The position numbers and the translations under genes are program-made. The notes beneath the pieces are model-generated. The model was given only the letters and a program-made list of their open reading frames with translations, ran no database searches and had not been told where the DNA came from. From Solobacterium sp. (GTDB lineage Bacteria > Bacillota_I > Bacilli_A > Erysipelotrichales > Erysipelotrichaceae): 64,000 nt of DNA. Positions 8,623 to 17,180 of this stretch are shown piece by piece. Location: positions 33,039-97,038 of the forward strand of contig JAFRCE010000008.1 in assembly GCA_017404505.1 (NCBI GenBank), read 5' to 3'. How positions within the stretch are numbered: the first letter of the stretch is position 1; every line of letters begins with the position of its first letter.

Positions 8623-10421
8623 ATCAGACAATCAGGGAAAGATCAGAAATGGATCCGGCCTACATGTGGGATCTCTCAAAGATGTATGAAAGTGACGCGG
8701 CCTGGGAAGCCGAACTGTGCAAAGCGGAACCGGCGTACCGGGACGTGATGAAACTGCGGGGGACGATCAGGGATGCTGCTACACTGAAAACGGCACTTGA
8801 AAAGAAGCGTGATCTGATGCGTCTGCTGGCCAGACTGACGGGCTACGCAATGCTGAGAAAAAGCGAAGACAACCGCGGCGTGGGTGTGAGTATGTACAAC
8901 CGCGTCAGTTTACTGGCTGCCGAAGCGGAAACAGCGGTATCCTTTCTGGAACCGGAGATCCTGGCCCTGCCGGAAGAGCAGCTGACAGCCATGGCGGATA
9001 TGGAATCACTGAAGGAATGGCAATTCTGGCTGCAGGATCTGATCAGCCGGAAAGCGCATATGCTGAGCGGCCGGGAGGAGATGATCCTGGCGGCGTTTGC
9101 GGAAGCGTTCGATGCTTCCGGGCGGGCTGCTGACGCGCTGCGTGATGCGGATCTGCAGTTTGCGGATGCCCTGGATCAGAACGGTGATCCCCATCAGGTC
9201 AGCAATCTGAATTTCGTCATTCTGCAGAACGATCCTGACCGTATCCTGCGTGAGAACGTCTTCCGGTCCTACTACAAAAGCTACAAAGATCATATCCATG
9301 TCCTGAATGAAACCTTCCGCGGCATGTGCGCGAAAGCCGCTGCCGAAGCGAAGCTGCGCGGTTATGGCAGTGCCCGGGAAATGGCATTAAGCGCGGATCA
9401 TATTCCGCTTTCTGTTTACGACGGCCTGATCGACACGATTCATGATCGCATGAAAACGATGTACCGTTACGTGCGGCTGCGCAAGCGGCTTTTGAAAGTC
9501 GATGAGCTGCATTATTTCGATATCTACATGCCGCTGATCAACAGTGTCAGCCGCAGATATACGTATGAGGAGGCGCAGGAGATGGTCCTGGCCGCCGTAA
9601 AGCCGCTGGGTGAGGCATATCAGGGGATCGTAAAACAGGCGTTTGTACAGCGCTGGGTGGACGTCTATCCGAATCTCGGCAAGACCGGCGGAGCTTATTC
9701 AGCGGGAACCTACGACTCGGATCCGTATATCCTGCTGAACTTCAGCGGCGCTCTGGAAAGCGTTTCGACGCTTGCCCATGAAATGGGGCATTCCCTGCAC
9801 AGCTGGCATACCTGTCATGCCCAGCCGTTTCAGTACAGCGATTATTCGATGTTCGTGGCGGAAGTCGCTTCGACTGTCAACGAGAACCTGCTGATCGAAC
9901 AGCTGCTCGCCAAAGAAAAAGATCCGCTGGTGCGGCTGTCTCTGCTGAATCAGTATATGGAAGGTTTCAAGGGCACTGTCTACCGGCAGGCGATGCTGGC
10001 GGAATTTGAAAAAGAAGCGCATGCCATGTATGAAAGCGGTGACGCGCTTGATGCGGACTCACTCTGTAATCTGTATGAGAAACTGATCCGTCTGTATTTT
10101 GGCGAAGATCTCACGGTTGACAAGGAGGTACGTTATGAGTGGGCACGGATCCCGCACTTCTATATGAACTTCTATGTCTACGTATACGCGACCGGTTACT
10201 GCATGGCCGCGGCGCTTTCCAATATGATCCTGAAGGAAGGTGAACCGGCTGCGAAGCGGTATCTGGAATTCCTGTCCATGGGGTCTTCCGCTTATCCGCT
10301 GGAGGAACTGAAACATGCCGGTGTGGACATGACGACAAATCAGCCGCTGCTGTCCGCGCTTGATAAATTCGCCGCCGTAGTCAGCGAAGCGGAAAGAATC
10401 GCGGATCAGCTCGGTCTGTAA
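8619..10421 (+). CDS. pepF: Oligoendopeptidase F (M3B metallopeptidase)
   Basis: The 600-residue protein has the zinc motif HEMGH within STLAHEMGHSLHSWH and the expected downstream glutamate region (VAEVASTVNENLL). It cleaves oligopeptides in the cytoplasm. The length is normal for the family. The ATG at 8619 overlaps the previous stop by four bases. The gene ends just before the terminator of the convergent gene. Confidence 0.95.
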   Translation: MNQTIRERSEMDPAYMWDLSKMYESDAAWEAELCKAEPAYRDVMKLRGTIRDAATLKTALEKKRDLMRLLARLTGYAMLRKSEDNRGVGVSMYNRVSLLAAEAETAVSFLEPEILALPEEQLTAMADMESLKEWQFWLQDLISRKAHMLSGREEMILAAFAEAFDASGRAADALRDADLQFADALDQNGDPHQVSNLNFVILQNDPDRILRENVFRSYYKSYKDHIHVLNETFRGMCAKAAAEAKLRGYGSAREMALSADHIPLSVYDGLIDTIHDRMKTMYRYVRLRKRLLKVDELHYFDIYMPLINSVSRRYTYEEAQEMVLAAVKPLGEAYQGIVKQAFVQRWVDVYPNLGKTGGAYSAGTYDSDPYILLNFSGALESVSTLAHEMGHSLHSWHTCHAQPFQYSDYSMFVAEVASTVNENLLIEQLLAKEKDPLVRLSLLNQYMEGFKGTVYRQAMLAEFEKEAHAMYESGDALDADSLCNLYEKLIRLYFGEDLTVDKEVRYEWARIPHFYMNFYVYVYATGYCMAAALSNMILKEGEPAAKRYLEFLSMGSSAYPLEELKHAGVDMTTNQPLLSALDKFAAVVSEAERIADQLGL

Positions 10422-10423
10422 AT

Positions 10424-10444
10424 AAAAAAACGGACAAATGTCCG
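10424..10444 (-). terminator. Terminator of the EEP-family gene (minus strand)
   Basis: CGGAC (10431-10435) and GTCCG (10440-10444) form a hairpin with a 4-base loop. The plus-strand A-run at 10424-10430 becomes a U-run on the minus transcript. It begins directly at the stop codon of the minus-strand gene. Confidence 0.75.
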
Positions 10445-11209
10445 TCAGAGAGAAAATTCCAGCAGCAGCGGGTAATGGTCGCTTGGCCAGTATCCGCTGT
10501 ATTTTTCCGTAATCTTGGTGAGCTTTCCGGGGGTAATATGACGGCTGATCAGAATATGGTCGATCGGTCGGTTCCGTACCATGAGACTGCCGGAGCGGCC
10601 GCGCAGCGTGCTGCCCAGGGCATTGATCGATGTGTCTTTGAGATTCTCCTGCTGCAGCGCTTTGAGAGCGGGGGAATCCGGGACATCGTTGAAGTCGCCG
10701 GTCACGGCTGTGAAAAGACCTTCCTGATATTCATGGATCAGACCGGCAAGCACCTTTGCCTGGCTGCTGCGGACGGAAGAAAAGTTCAGGTCCAGATGTG
10801 TATTGAAAAAAGACAGAACATTTCCGCTGTCTGTGTCTTCCAGCAGTGCGAAAGAGGCGATGCGGGGAAACTGGCTGCGGGGAAAACGTGAGCCTGTGAC
10901 TTCCGGCGTTTCAGAGAGCCAGAAAGTCTTCTCCCGGCGCGGACGGAAACGGTCTTTGCGGTAAAGAATGGCACATGTTTCGTCGGCAATGGAGGAATGG
11001 CGGGATTCACCGCTGATACCGTATTGCGGCAAAAGGGAAGCCAGATACGGCCGCATATTGGCGGTCACTTCCTGCATGCCGATCAGATCCGGCCGATGAA
11101 CCCGGATCATTTCCCGGATCGCCTGTATACGGCAGCTGAAACGGTCATCACCGATGATACTGATGCTGTCATTCCACATGTTGAGAGTCATGATACGATA
11201 AGTCGTCAT
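10445..11209 (-). CDS. Endonuclease/exonuclease/phosphatase (EEP) family hydrolase
   Basis: The 254-residue protein carries the EEP-fold metal and catalytic motifs in order: IGMQEVT, FFNTHLD, VTGDFND and the terminal SDHYPLLLEF. These enzymes cut phosphodiester or phosphomonoester bonds in nucleic acids, sugars or lipids. No signal peptide is visible, so it is probably cytoplasmic. Which substrate it uses cannot be told. It lies alone on the minus strand with its own terminator. Confidence 0.85.
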   Translation of the reverse strand: MTTYRIMTLNMWNDSISIIGDDRFSCRIQAIREMIRVHRPDLIGMQEVTANMRPYLASLLPQYGISGESRHSSIADETCAILYRKDRFRPRREKTFWLSETPEVTGSRFPRSQFPRIASFALLEDTDSGNVLSFFNTHLDLNFSSVRSSQAKVLAGLIHEYQEGLFTAVTGDFNDVPDSPALKALQQENLKDTSINALGSTLRGRSGSLMVRNRPIDHILISRHITPGKLTKITEKYSGYWPSDHYPLLLEFSL

Positions 11210-11254
11210 TTTAAAAGGATCCTTGTGTTACGTCGTGATTATATCAGAAACCGG

Positions 11255-11292
11255 AAAAGAAAAGTCCCCGGACATACACAAATGCCGGAGAC
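11255..11292 (-). terminator. Terminator of the lrgAB operon
   Basis: On the minus strand GTCTCCGG pairs with CCGGGGAC (plus coordinates 11285-11292 and 11265-11272, one wobble) and is followed by TTTTCTTTTCC. Confidence 0.75.
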
Positions 11293-11301
11293 GGTTCATA
11301 T

Positions 11302-11994
11302 TCAGATAAACATTCCAAAGAGATTGGCACCGATCACGGTAATGATACCGGCGGTGACGATGGCGAGCGAACTCATCGCGCCTTCGACTTCGCCCATTTC
11401 CATCGCCTTGGCTGTGCCGATGGCGTGGGCACTGGTGCCCATGGCGAGACCTTTGGCAACCGGATCCGTGACTTTGCACAGTTTCAGTACACCTTCACCG
11501 ATGATGTTGCCGAGAATACCGGTAACGATAATGGCTGCCACGGTGATCGGAACAATGCCGCCCATTTCTTCCGAGATGCCCATGCCGATGGCGGTCGTGA
11601 TCGACTTCGGCAGGAAGGTGACATACTGGGAATGCGAGAAATGGAAGATAAACGCGAACAGCAGGATGACGGCGAGACTGGTAACCGTGCCAACGAAGAT
11701 GCTGATGATGATCGCTTTGATATTCTTCTTGAGTCTGTCCAGTTCCATATAGAGAGGAATGGCCAGGGAAACGGTCGCCGGAGTCAGCAGCCAGCTGAGA
11801 TACTTGGCACTGCTGTTGAAGTCGGCATAGTCGATTTTAAATGTCAGCAGAATAATGATGACGAGGATGATGGAAATCAGCAGCGGATTCATCAGTCCGG
11901 AATTGAACTTCTTTTTGAGCAGAACACCGATGTAGTAACAGACAAGGCTCAGAACAACGCCGAAGGTGGCGGAGCCGGCTATGAATTCACGCAT
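11302..11994 (-). CDS. lrgB: LrgB-like antiholin/transporter membrane protein
   Basis: This 230-residue polytopic protein has the LrgB signature: a hydrophobic N-terminal half, YVTFLPKSITTAIGMGISEE, then GTSAHAIGTAKAMEMGEVEGA. LrgA/LrgB and CidA/CidB pairs modulate murein hydrolase activity and, in several Firmicutes, pyruvate or 3-hydroxypropanoate transport. It follows lrgA with two bases between the stop and the start. The usual regulators (LytSR or LysR type) are not in this window. Confidence 0.9.
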   Translation of the reverse strand: MREFIAGSATFGVVLSLVCYYIGVLLKKKFNSGLMNPLLISIILVIIILLTFKIDYADFNSSAKYLSWLLTPATVSLAIPLYMELDRLKKNIKAIIISIFVGTVTSLAVILLFAFIFHFSHSQYVTFLPKSITTAIGMGISEEMGGIVPITVAAIIVTGILGNIIGEGVLKLCKVTDPVAKGLAMGTSAHAIGTAKAMEMGEVEGAMSSLAIVTAGIITVIGANLFGMFI

Positions 11995-11996
11995 GA

Positions 11997-12356
11997 TTAC
12001 TTTTCCTCCTTTGAAGAAGAGCGGATGATCTTCTGGGCGGTGATGCCGGTGACAGCCATGACGACGAAGGTCGAAACGACGGTCGTTACAAGCGCCGGAA
12101 TCAGGATGGGCTGCAGTTCACTCCAGGAATTAATCAGTCCGGCTGCGGCCGGGATAAACATGACCGGCATGATGGCGATCAGGAACTGGGCGGCGCTTTT
12201 CACATCTTCCAGTTTGATGACTTTCGTAATCAGCAGCACCAGCATCAGAACCAGACCGTAGATACTGCCGGGAATGGGCAGGGGAATGATAAAGCGGAAA
12301 AGCTCACCGATACAGGTGATCAGCAGGATAATGCCAAACTCTTTCAGATATTTCAT
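11997..12356 (-). CDS. lrgA: LrgA/CidA-family holin-like membrane protein
   Basis: The open frame runs further upstream, but ATG 12356 is preferred. It is preceded by AAGGAG with a 10-base spacer, and the resulting 119-residue protein begins with the typical MKYLKEFGIILLITCIGE helix. Conserved features include PIPGSIYGLVLM and the following helices, four in total. It forms an operon with lrgB. A possible role in overflow-metabolite transport would fit the pyruvate metabolism implied by ppdK, but that is inference. Confidence 0.88.
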   Translation of the reverse strand: MKYLKEFGIILLITCIGELFRFIIPLPIPGSIYGLVLMLVLLITKVIKLEDVKSAAQFLIAIMPVMFIPAAAGLINSWSELQPILIPALVTTVVSTFVVMAVTGITAQKIIRSSSKEEK

Positions 12357-12540
12357 AATAAGAAAACTCCTTGTCATCATTTTATCGTAATTTGCCGGAC
12401 GGTGACGCATAAATCTTGTCTTTCGGCTGATATTGTAATGAATACGATAAGGGTCTGAGCGGGTGCGCGGTCTTTTTCTTTTTTTCAGGGCCGGTGAATG
12501 GTACAATTGAAACGCACGCCGCAAGCGTTGGAGGTATGTG

Positions 12541-12960
12541 ATGACATTGATGGAAAAATCCTGCGGAGCTGTCGTCGTCAGACGCAGACAGGGAAAGGTC
12601 TACACACTGATGATCCGGCAGAACCAGGGCCACTGGTGCTTTCCGAAAGGCCATGTTGAAGGCGAAGAAAACGAGTTTGAAACAGCCGAGCGTGAAGTTC
12701 TTGAAGAGACCGGACTGAAAGTCAGATTTATCGACGGATTCCGGGAAAGCGTCGTCTACAGTCCGCGTGACAATGTCATGAAGGAAGCCGTTTATTTCCT
12801 GGCTGAACCATGCGGCGGCAAAGAAAAGAAACAGGACGAGGAAATCAGTGAGATGCACTGGGCGGATGTTCTCGAAGCCCTGGCGCTGATCACCTATGAC
12901 AACGACGCAGTCCTTTTCCGCAAAGCGATGCGTTTTCTGAAGAACCAGGAGGATGAGTAA
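12541..12960 (+). CDS. Nudix hydrolase, Ap4A-hydrolase-like
   Basis: The 139-residue protein has a perfect Nudix box: G HVEGE E NEFETAE REVLEETGL (G-x5-E-x7-REUxEExGU). The preceding QGHWCFPKG is typical of dinucleoside tetraphosphate pyrophosphohydrolases. ATG 12541 is favoured by spacing to GGAGGT (12530-12535). It is the first gene of a run continuing through the papain-like protein and ParB-like protein to rluB. The region upstream (12357-12540), shared with divergent lrgA, has a TACAAT at 12502 but no good -35. Confidence 0.9.
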   Translation: MTLMEKSCGAVVVRRRQGKVYTLMIRQNQGHWCFPKGHVEGEENEFETAEREVLEETGLKVRFIDGFRESVVYSPRDNVMKEAVYFLAEPCGGKEKKQDEEISEMHWADVLEALALITYDNDAVLFRKAMRFLKNQEDE

Positions 12961-12962
12961 CC

Positions 12963-13853
12963 GTGATCCGTCTGGAACGATATCCGCAGGCCAGCTATCA
13001 TCCGGATTTCGTGGATTCCCGGCGGCATGAGATTCCTTCCGAATTCTTTACCCGTTACGGACAGAACAGCGAATCCTATATTCTACTGGACAACAGCGAA
13101 CCGATCGGTCTGTGCGCTCACTGGGTACAGGAGGACCGGGTTCACTTCCGCTTCTGGTTTGTCAATGAAACCAGTGACGAAAACAAGCGGGAAGCCATTT
13201 CGATGTATACCGAGAAAGCGATCAAAACGTATCATCCCGAGCGGCTGCTTGTGCATGGCTCAAAGGCGGATGAGAAGATCTACAACGGCTGCCGTTTTTT
13301 CCAGAAGGGCAAGCTGTATCAGAAGATCATCGAGCCGTGGCGCTATCAGGTTCCCGACGCGGCTTTTGACAAAGACGGATACATTATCAACCAGGGACTT
13401 CTGAAAGCTCTGCCGTTCGGCTGGTTTGATTCCATGGCCAAAGGATGCGGCTGGATCGCCGCCTATAACCTCCTGAAGATGAACGGCAGTGAATGCACGA
13501 TGCAGGAATGTGCCGAGTCACTGGGCAGAAGAACGCTGCTCGGCGGTCTGATGGGGCAGGAATCCATGATGCTGCTGCTGTGGCTGCGGACCAAAAAACT
13601 GAACGCGAAAATGACAGTGCCGTCCAACCGCGCGGCTTTGAAAGCCATGCGGGAAGCGGATAACGGCATTCTGCTGTATACCCATGCGCACGGTGCCCAT
13701 TATACGGCTTTCCGGCGGCTGAAAAACGGCGAACTCTGGTTCTACAATGCCGTGTACGGACGGGCAAGCCATATTGAAACACCGCAGAGTTTCCTGAAGA
13801 AGTACGCGCTGTTTCCGTTTTCCTCTGTCATCTATGTGAAGAAAGAAATATGA
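12963..13853 (+). CDS. Unusual fusion: weak GNAT-like N-terminal half and papain/C39-like C-terminal half
   Basis: I do not recognise this 296-residue protein as a named family. Residues 1-125 have alternating strands and helices ending in ERLLVHGSKADEKIYNGCRFFQKG, which loosely recalls an acetyltransferase fold. Residues 150-295 have the arrangement of a papain-like cysteine peptidase: KGCGWIAAYNLL with Cys162, GAHYTAF with His246, and WFYNAVYG with Asn262. No signal peptide is present. It follows the Nudix gene by two bases and overlaps the next start as ATGA, so all three are co-translated. Confidence 0.55.
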   Translation: MIRLERYPQASYHPDFVDSRRHEIPSEFFTRYGQNSESYILLDNSEPIGLCAHWVQEDRVHFRFWFVNETSDENKREAISMYTEKAIKTYHPERLLVHGSKADEKIYNGCRFFQKGKLYQKIIEPWRYQVPDAAFDKDGYIINQGLLKALPFGWFDSMAKGCGWIAAYNLLKMNGSECTMQECAESLGRRTLLGGLMGQESMMLLLWLRTKKLNAKMTVPSNRAALKAMREADNGILLYTHAHGAHYTAFRRLKNGELWFYNAVYGRASHIETPQSFLKKYALFPFSSVIYVKKEI

Positions 13854-14125
13854 TCAACAGAACTGTCAGTATAAATGAAATACGTTTTATCGAAAAAGAT
13901 CCCGGTGAGCTGACCGACAGCATCCGCAAACGCGGCATTGCCATTCCCGTGCAGGTCAACGCGGACGAAGAAGGCTTCATCTGCGTGGATGGACACAAAC
14001 GTCTGAGCGCCAGCAGGATCCTGGCGGCGGAAGATGAACGCTTCGGGATGATTCCCATCATGATCCTCAATGATTATTCCAAGGCGGGAAGCGCCTTTTG
14101 GGGAAACACACAGAACCACCACTGA
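13850..14125 (+). CDS. Stand-alone ParB/sulfiredoxin-like N-terminal domain protein
   Basis: The 91-residue protein contains the ParB-N pattern: LTDSIRKRGIAIPVQVN followed by FICVDGHKRLSASRILA. This is the CTP-binding fold of ParB and related proteins, but the DNA-binding helix-turn-helix and dimerisation parts are absent. It overlaps the previous gene by four bases and precedes rluB by nine. It is therefore not a segregation ParB; its role is unknown. Confidence 0.65.
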   Translation: MINRTVSINEIRFIEKDPGELTDSIRKRGIAIPVQVNADEEGFICVDGHKRLSASRILAAEDERFGMIPIMILNDYSKAGSAFWGNTQNHH

Positions 14126-14134
14126 GAGGTAGAT

Positions 14135-14881
14135 ATGGAACGACTTCAGAAAGTAATCGCGAAAGCAGGAATCGCCTCCCGGCGCAAAGCCGAAGAACTG
14201 ATCCGTACCGGCCACGTCAAAGTGAATGGCGAGACGGTTACCGAGATGGGAGTTCAGGTCGGACCGCATGATACGGTCAGTGTTGACGGCAAAGAACTCC
14301 GCAGTGAGGAGAAGGTATATTTTCTGCTGAACAAACCGAAGAAAACGATATGTTCTCTGAAGGACGAGAAGGACCGTCAGACGGTGCTTTCCTGTTTCCC
14401 GGATGTCAGTGAGCGGATCTTTCCGATCGGCCGCCTGGACTACGAGACGACCGGCATTCTGATTCTGACCAACGACGGCAGTTTCGCCAATCAGATGATG
14501 CACCCGAAGTATCATCTGCCCAAGACGTATGAAGTCGCCGTGGACGGTGTGATCACCGACAACATGGCGAAAATGCTGAGCCGCGGCATCATGCTGGAAG
14601 GAAAGAAAACACTGCCGGCCGACGTCGAGATCCTGCAGCGTTCGGAAAAGAGAAACAAAACCGTCCTCCATATTACGATCTATGAAGGACGGAACCGTGA
14701 AATCAGAAAGATGATGGAGTACTTCAACTGCGATGTGACAAGACTTTGCCGCATCGGCTACGGCTTTCTGACGCTGGGCAGTCTGAGACAGGGCCAGTAC
14801 AGGCGTTTACGGCCGTATGAAGTGCGGCGGCTGATCGCCATGAGTGAAAATCAGAACGAAATGCCAAGAGAAGAAATCTGA
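14135..14881 (+). CDS. rluB: Pseudouridine synthase of the RluB/RsuA family
   Basis: The 248-residue protein has an N-terminal S4 RNA-binding domain (RLQKVIAKAGIASRRKAEELI) and the catalytic motif GRLDYETTGILILTNDG with the essential Asp. It isomerises a uridine in rRNA, in B. subtilis RluB the 23S site near the peptidyl transferase centre. The ATG is preceded by GAGAGGTAGAT. Its 3' end overlaps the convergent rqcH gene by 31 bases, and its terminator lies inside rqcH. Confidence 0.9.
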   Translation: MERLQKVIAKAGIASRRKAEELIRTGHVKVNGETVTEMGVQVGPHDTVSVDGKELRSEEKVYFLLNKPKKTICSLKDEKDRQTVLSCFPDVSERIFPIGRLDYETTGILILTNDGSFANQMMHPKYHLPKTYEVAVDGVITDNMAKMLSRGIMLEGKKTLPADVEILQRSEKRNKTVLHITIYEGRNREIRKMMEYFNCDVTRLCRIGYGFLTLGSLRQGQYRRLRPYEVRRLIAMSENQNEMPREEI

Positions 14882-16500
14882 TCGGCATCGGGATCGATGT
14901 AGATCATCTTATAGGCACCAAGCTGTACCGTACCCGGTTTCGCACCGGGTATTTTTTTCAGGTTACGCTGCGGGCAGTAGACGACCGGAACACTGGAGGA
15001 CTGGCGGCCTTTGGAAAAGAACGCGGCGATGTTGGCGGCGGCGCGCATGGTATTCTCATCGGGATCTTCGGCGTGGATGACGACATGGGCTCCATGGTAA
15101 TCCTTGGCATGCAGCCAGATCTCATTACGGCGGGCGATATGCCACGTCAGTTCGTCATTCTGATAATTGTTGCGGCCGAAGGAGATGCGGATGCCTTCCG
15201 GGGTCGTGATCTCCGTGACGGATGCCTTGCTTTCTTTCTTGCGGCGGCCGCTCTTTTTCTTTTTCTGATTGTTTTTCAGATAACCGAGACGGATGAGTTC
15301 TTCCTGTATTTCGATGGCTGTGTCGTAATCCGCCAGATCCAGCTGTTCGAGCAGACCTTCAAAGTAACTGATCTCTTCTTCGGTGATCTCGATCTGTTCC
15401 TGCAGATAGGTCTGTCCTTTCTTCAGCTTGTTGTAGCGCTGGTAGGCACGGCGGGCATTGCCTTTGCCATCCAGTCTCGGATCGAGCGGCACTTCGATAT
15501 CCTGGTCTGTCTCGTAGTCCTGCAGAAGGATCGAACTGGAGCCTTTCGTATCATTGACCTGCCAGGTGAACAGCAGATCGCCGTATTTCTTCCATTTCTC
15601 ACAGTCTCTGGCTTCGTCCAGTTCACCGATGAGGCGCGGCAGTTTCTGTTTCAGATGCTTCAGCTGGCGGTTGACGAAATGATTGATATCACCGCTGACC
15701 TGACGGATGCGTTCTTTTTCCTCGCGGCGGAAATAGAGAATGTCAAAACCTTCAAACAGGGGATAGCAGACATTGTGACCGCAGCTTTTCAGGGGCAGAC
15801 AGTGGAAGACCGGTTCCTGCTTATCAGCAGCGATATATAATGAGTCGGATTCTTCGATTTCCTTCATGATGTCCGCGAAGGTTTCACCGAGACTCATCCG
15901 GTATTCGACTTCCTTGGACAGGAAGGGCGAGAAACCGGAAAACTGGGCAGTCAGAGACTTTTGAGGATCGATCGTATGATCGGTGAACGGATTCTTCTTG
16001 TTCTGGGAAGGCGTGAGGGGGTATAACGCGCCGGGATGGATGGTGCGGCGGCTGTTTTCAAAAGGCGGGATACGCTTGAGGGCGTCAATGATGCGGTTGT
16101 CGCTGCTGGCCAGAACGACGTTGGCATACTTGCCCATCAGTTCAATGTAAAGGTACAGCGTTTCCTCATCGCCCAGATTGTTGCGGCGTAGAATATCCAT
16201 CCGGCACCAGCGGTCAAGTTCCGCCTGCTCGATGGCGGTGATCATGCCGCCTTCAATGTATTTCCGCAGCACCATGACAAAATTGCCGGGCTGATAGGGA
16301 ACCGGATAGGAACGGCTGGTGAACAGCAGCCGGTTGTATACCGAATGACAGGAGATCAGCAGCTGTTTTTTGCCGCCGGTGCCGTGCGTCTGAAAAAGCA
16401 GTTCGGTGCCGGAAACATCCTGGATTTTCTGGATCCGCAATGGCAGAGCCGACCGGATCTGCGGTATGATTTTACTGAGAAGAATGCCGTCAAGAGCCAT
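14851..16500 (-). CDS. rqcH: RqcH (NFACT/FbpA family), ribosome quality control
   Basis: The 549-residue protein has the NFACT layout: an N-terminal domain with LDRW (Asp96-Arg97, matching the conserved DR pair needed for tRNA-Ala binding), a central coiled-coil region (about residues 280-400, KHLKQKLPRLIGELDEARDCE), and the C-terminal NFACT-R domain with WLHAKDYHGAHVVI and YCPQRNLKKIPGAKPG. RqcH binds stalled 50S subunits and adds C-terminal alanine tails that mark the nascent chain for decay. The 3' end overlaps rluB, and its last 100 bases also hold the opposite-strand rluB terminator. Confidence 0.93.
   Translation of the reverse strand: MALDGILLSKIIPQIRSALPLRIQKIQDVSGTELLFQTHGTGGKKQLLISCHSVYNRLLFTSRSYPVPYQPGNFVMVLRKYIEGGMITAIEQAELDRWCRMDILRRNNLGDEETLYLYIELMGKYANVVLASSDNRIIDALKRIPPFENSRRTIHPGALYPLTPSQNKKNPFTDHTIDPQKSLTAQFSGFSPFLSKEVEYRMSLGETFADIMKEIEESDSLYIAADKQEPVFHCLPLKSCGHNVCYPLFEGFDILYFRREEKERIRQVSGDINHFVNRQLKHLKQKLPRLIGELDEARDCEKWKKYGDLLFTWQVNDTKGSSSILLQDYETDQDIEVPLDPRLDGKGNARRAYQRYNKLKKGQTYLQEQIEITEEEISYFEGLLEQLDLADYDTAIEIQEELIRLGYLKNNQKKKKSGRRKKESKASVTEITTPEGIRISFGRNNYQNDELTWHIARRNEIWLHAKDYHGAHVVIHAEDPDENTMRAAANIAAFFSKGRQSSSVPVVYCPQRNLKKIPGAKPGTVQLGAYKMIYIDPDADQISSLGISF
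14931..14958 (+). terminator. rluB terminator embedded in the rqcH coding sequence
   Basis: TACCCGGT (14931-14938) and ACCGGGTA (14944-14951) form a perfect 8-bp stem with a 5-base loop, followed by seven T. It lies 50 bases after the rluB stop, antisense inside rqcH codons for KKIPGAKPGT. Confidence 0.85.
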
Positions 16501-16534
16501 ATGTGTACCTCGTCAGTAAAACATTATAACACCA

Positions 16535-16563
16535 TTGACTCCGACCAACGGTATGTCTATCAT
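16535..16563 (+). promoter_or_regulatory. gmk promoter
   Basis: TTGACT (16535-16540), a 17-base spacer and TATCAT (16558-16563) lie 20 bases before the gmk start, with an AGAGGG ribosome-binding site between. Confidence 0.7.
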
Positions 16564-16582
16564 TTACTAAAGAGGGTAGAAA

Positions 16583-17155
16583 ATGAAAAAAGGGTTATTG
16601 ATCGTTGTGAGCGGACCTTCCGGGGTCGGCAAGGGAACTATTCTGAACAAACTGATGGAAGATAAAGAACTGAAACTGGCATATTCCGTCTCCATGACGA
16701 CAAGGGAAAAGCGTCCGGGAGAAGAGGAGGGTGTCAATTATTACTACGTCTCCAAGGAACAGTTTGAACAGGCGATCGAAAACGGCGAGATGCTAGAGCA
16801 TGCCGAGTTCGTCGGAAATTATTACGGAACTCCGTTAAAAGAGGTTGAACGCCTGCGCAGCGAGGGATATAATGTGGTGCTCGAGATCGAGGTCCAGGGC
16901 TGCCGACAGGTACAGGAAAAGGTGAAGAACGCCCTGACGATCTTCATCGTTCCGCCGAACATGGAGGAACTGGAGAGAAGGATCCGCGGCCGCAAGACAG
17001 AGCCGGAAGAAATCATCCAGCAGCGTCTGGCCAAAGCCGCGACTGAAATGGAGAGCATCGGCCAGTATAAGTATGTCGTCTGCAACGACGATGTCGATCT
17101 GGCTGCCGACATCATGCGTGTCATCATCAAACACTACATGAACAAGGAAAACTGA
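16583..17155 (+). CDS. gmk: Guanylate kinase
   Basis: The 190-residue protein has the P-loop SGPSGVGKGT near the start, the GMP-binding SMTTREKRPGEEEGVNYYYVS stretch, and the lid RRIRGRKTEPEEIIQQRL. It converts GMP plus ATP to GDP plus ADP. In many Firmicutes gmk is followed by rpoZ and the coaBC/priA cluster; here it is followed by an unrelated frameshifted small gene and a terminator. Confidence 0.96.
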   Translation: MKKGLLIVVSGPSGVGKGTILNKLMEDKELKLAYSVSMTTREKRPGEEEGVNYYYVSKEQFEQAIENGEMLEHAEFVGNYYGTPLKEVERLRSEGYNVVLEIEVQGCRQVQEKVKNALTIFIVPPNMEELERRIRGRKTEPEEIIQQRLAKAATEMESIGQYKYVVCNDDVDLAADIMRVIIKHYMNKEN

Positions 17156-17180
17156 ATTAAACCGATAGGAAGTATCCGAA

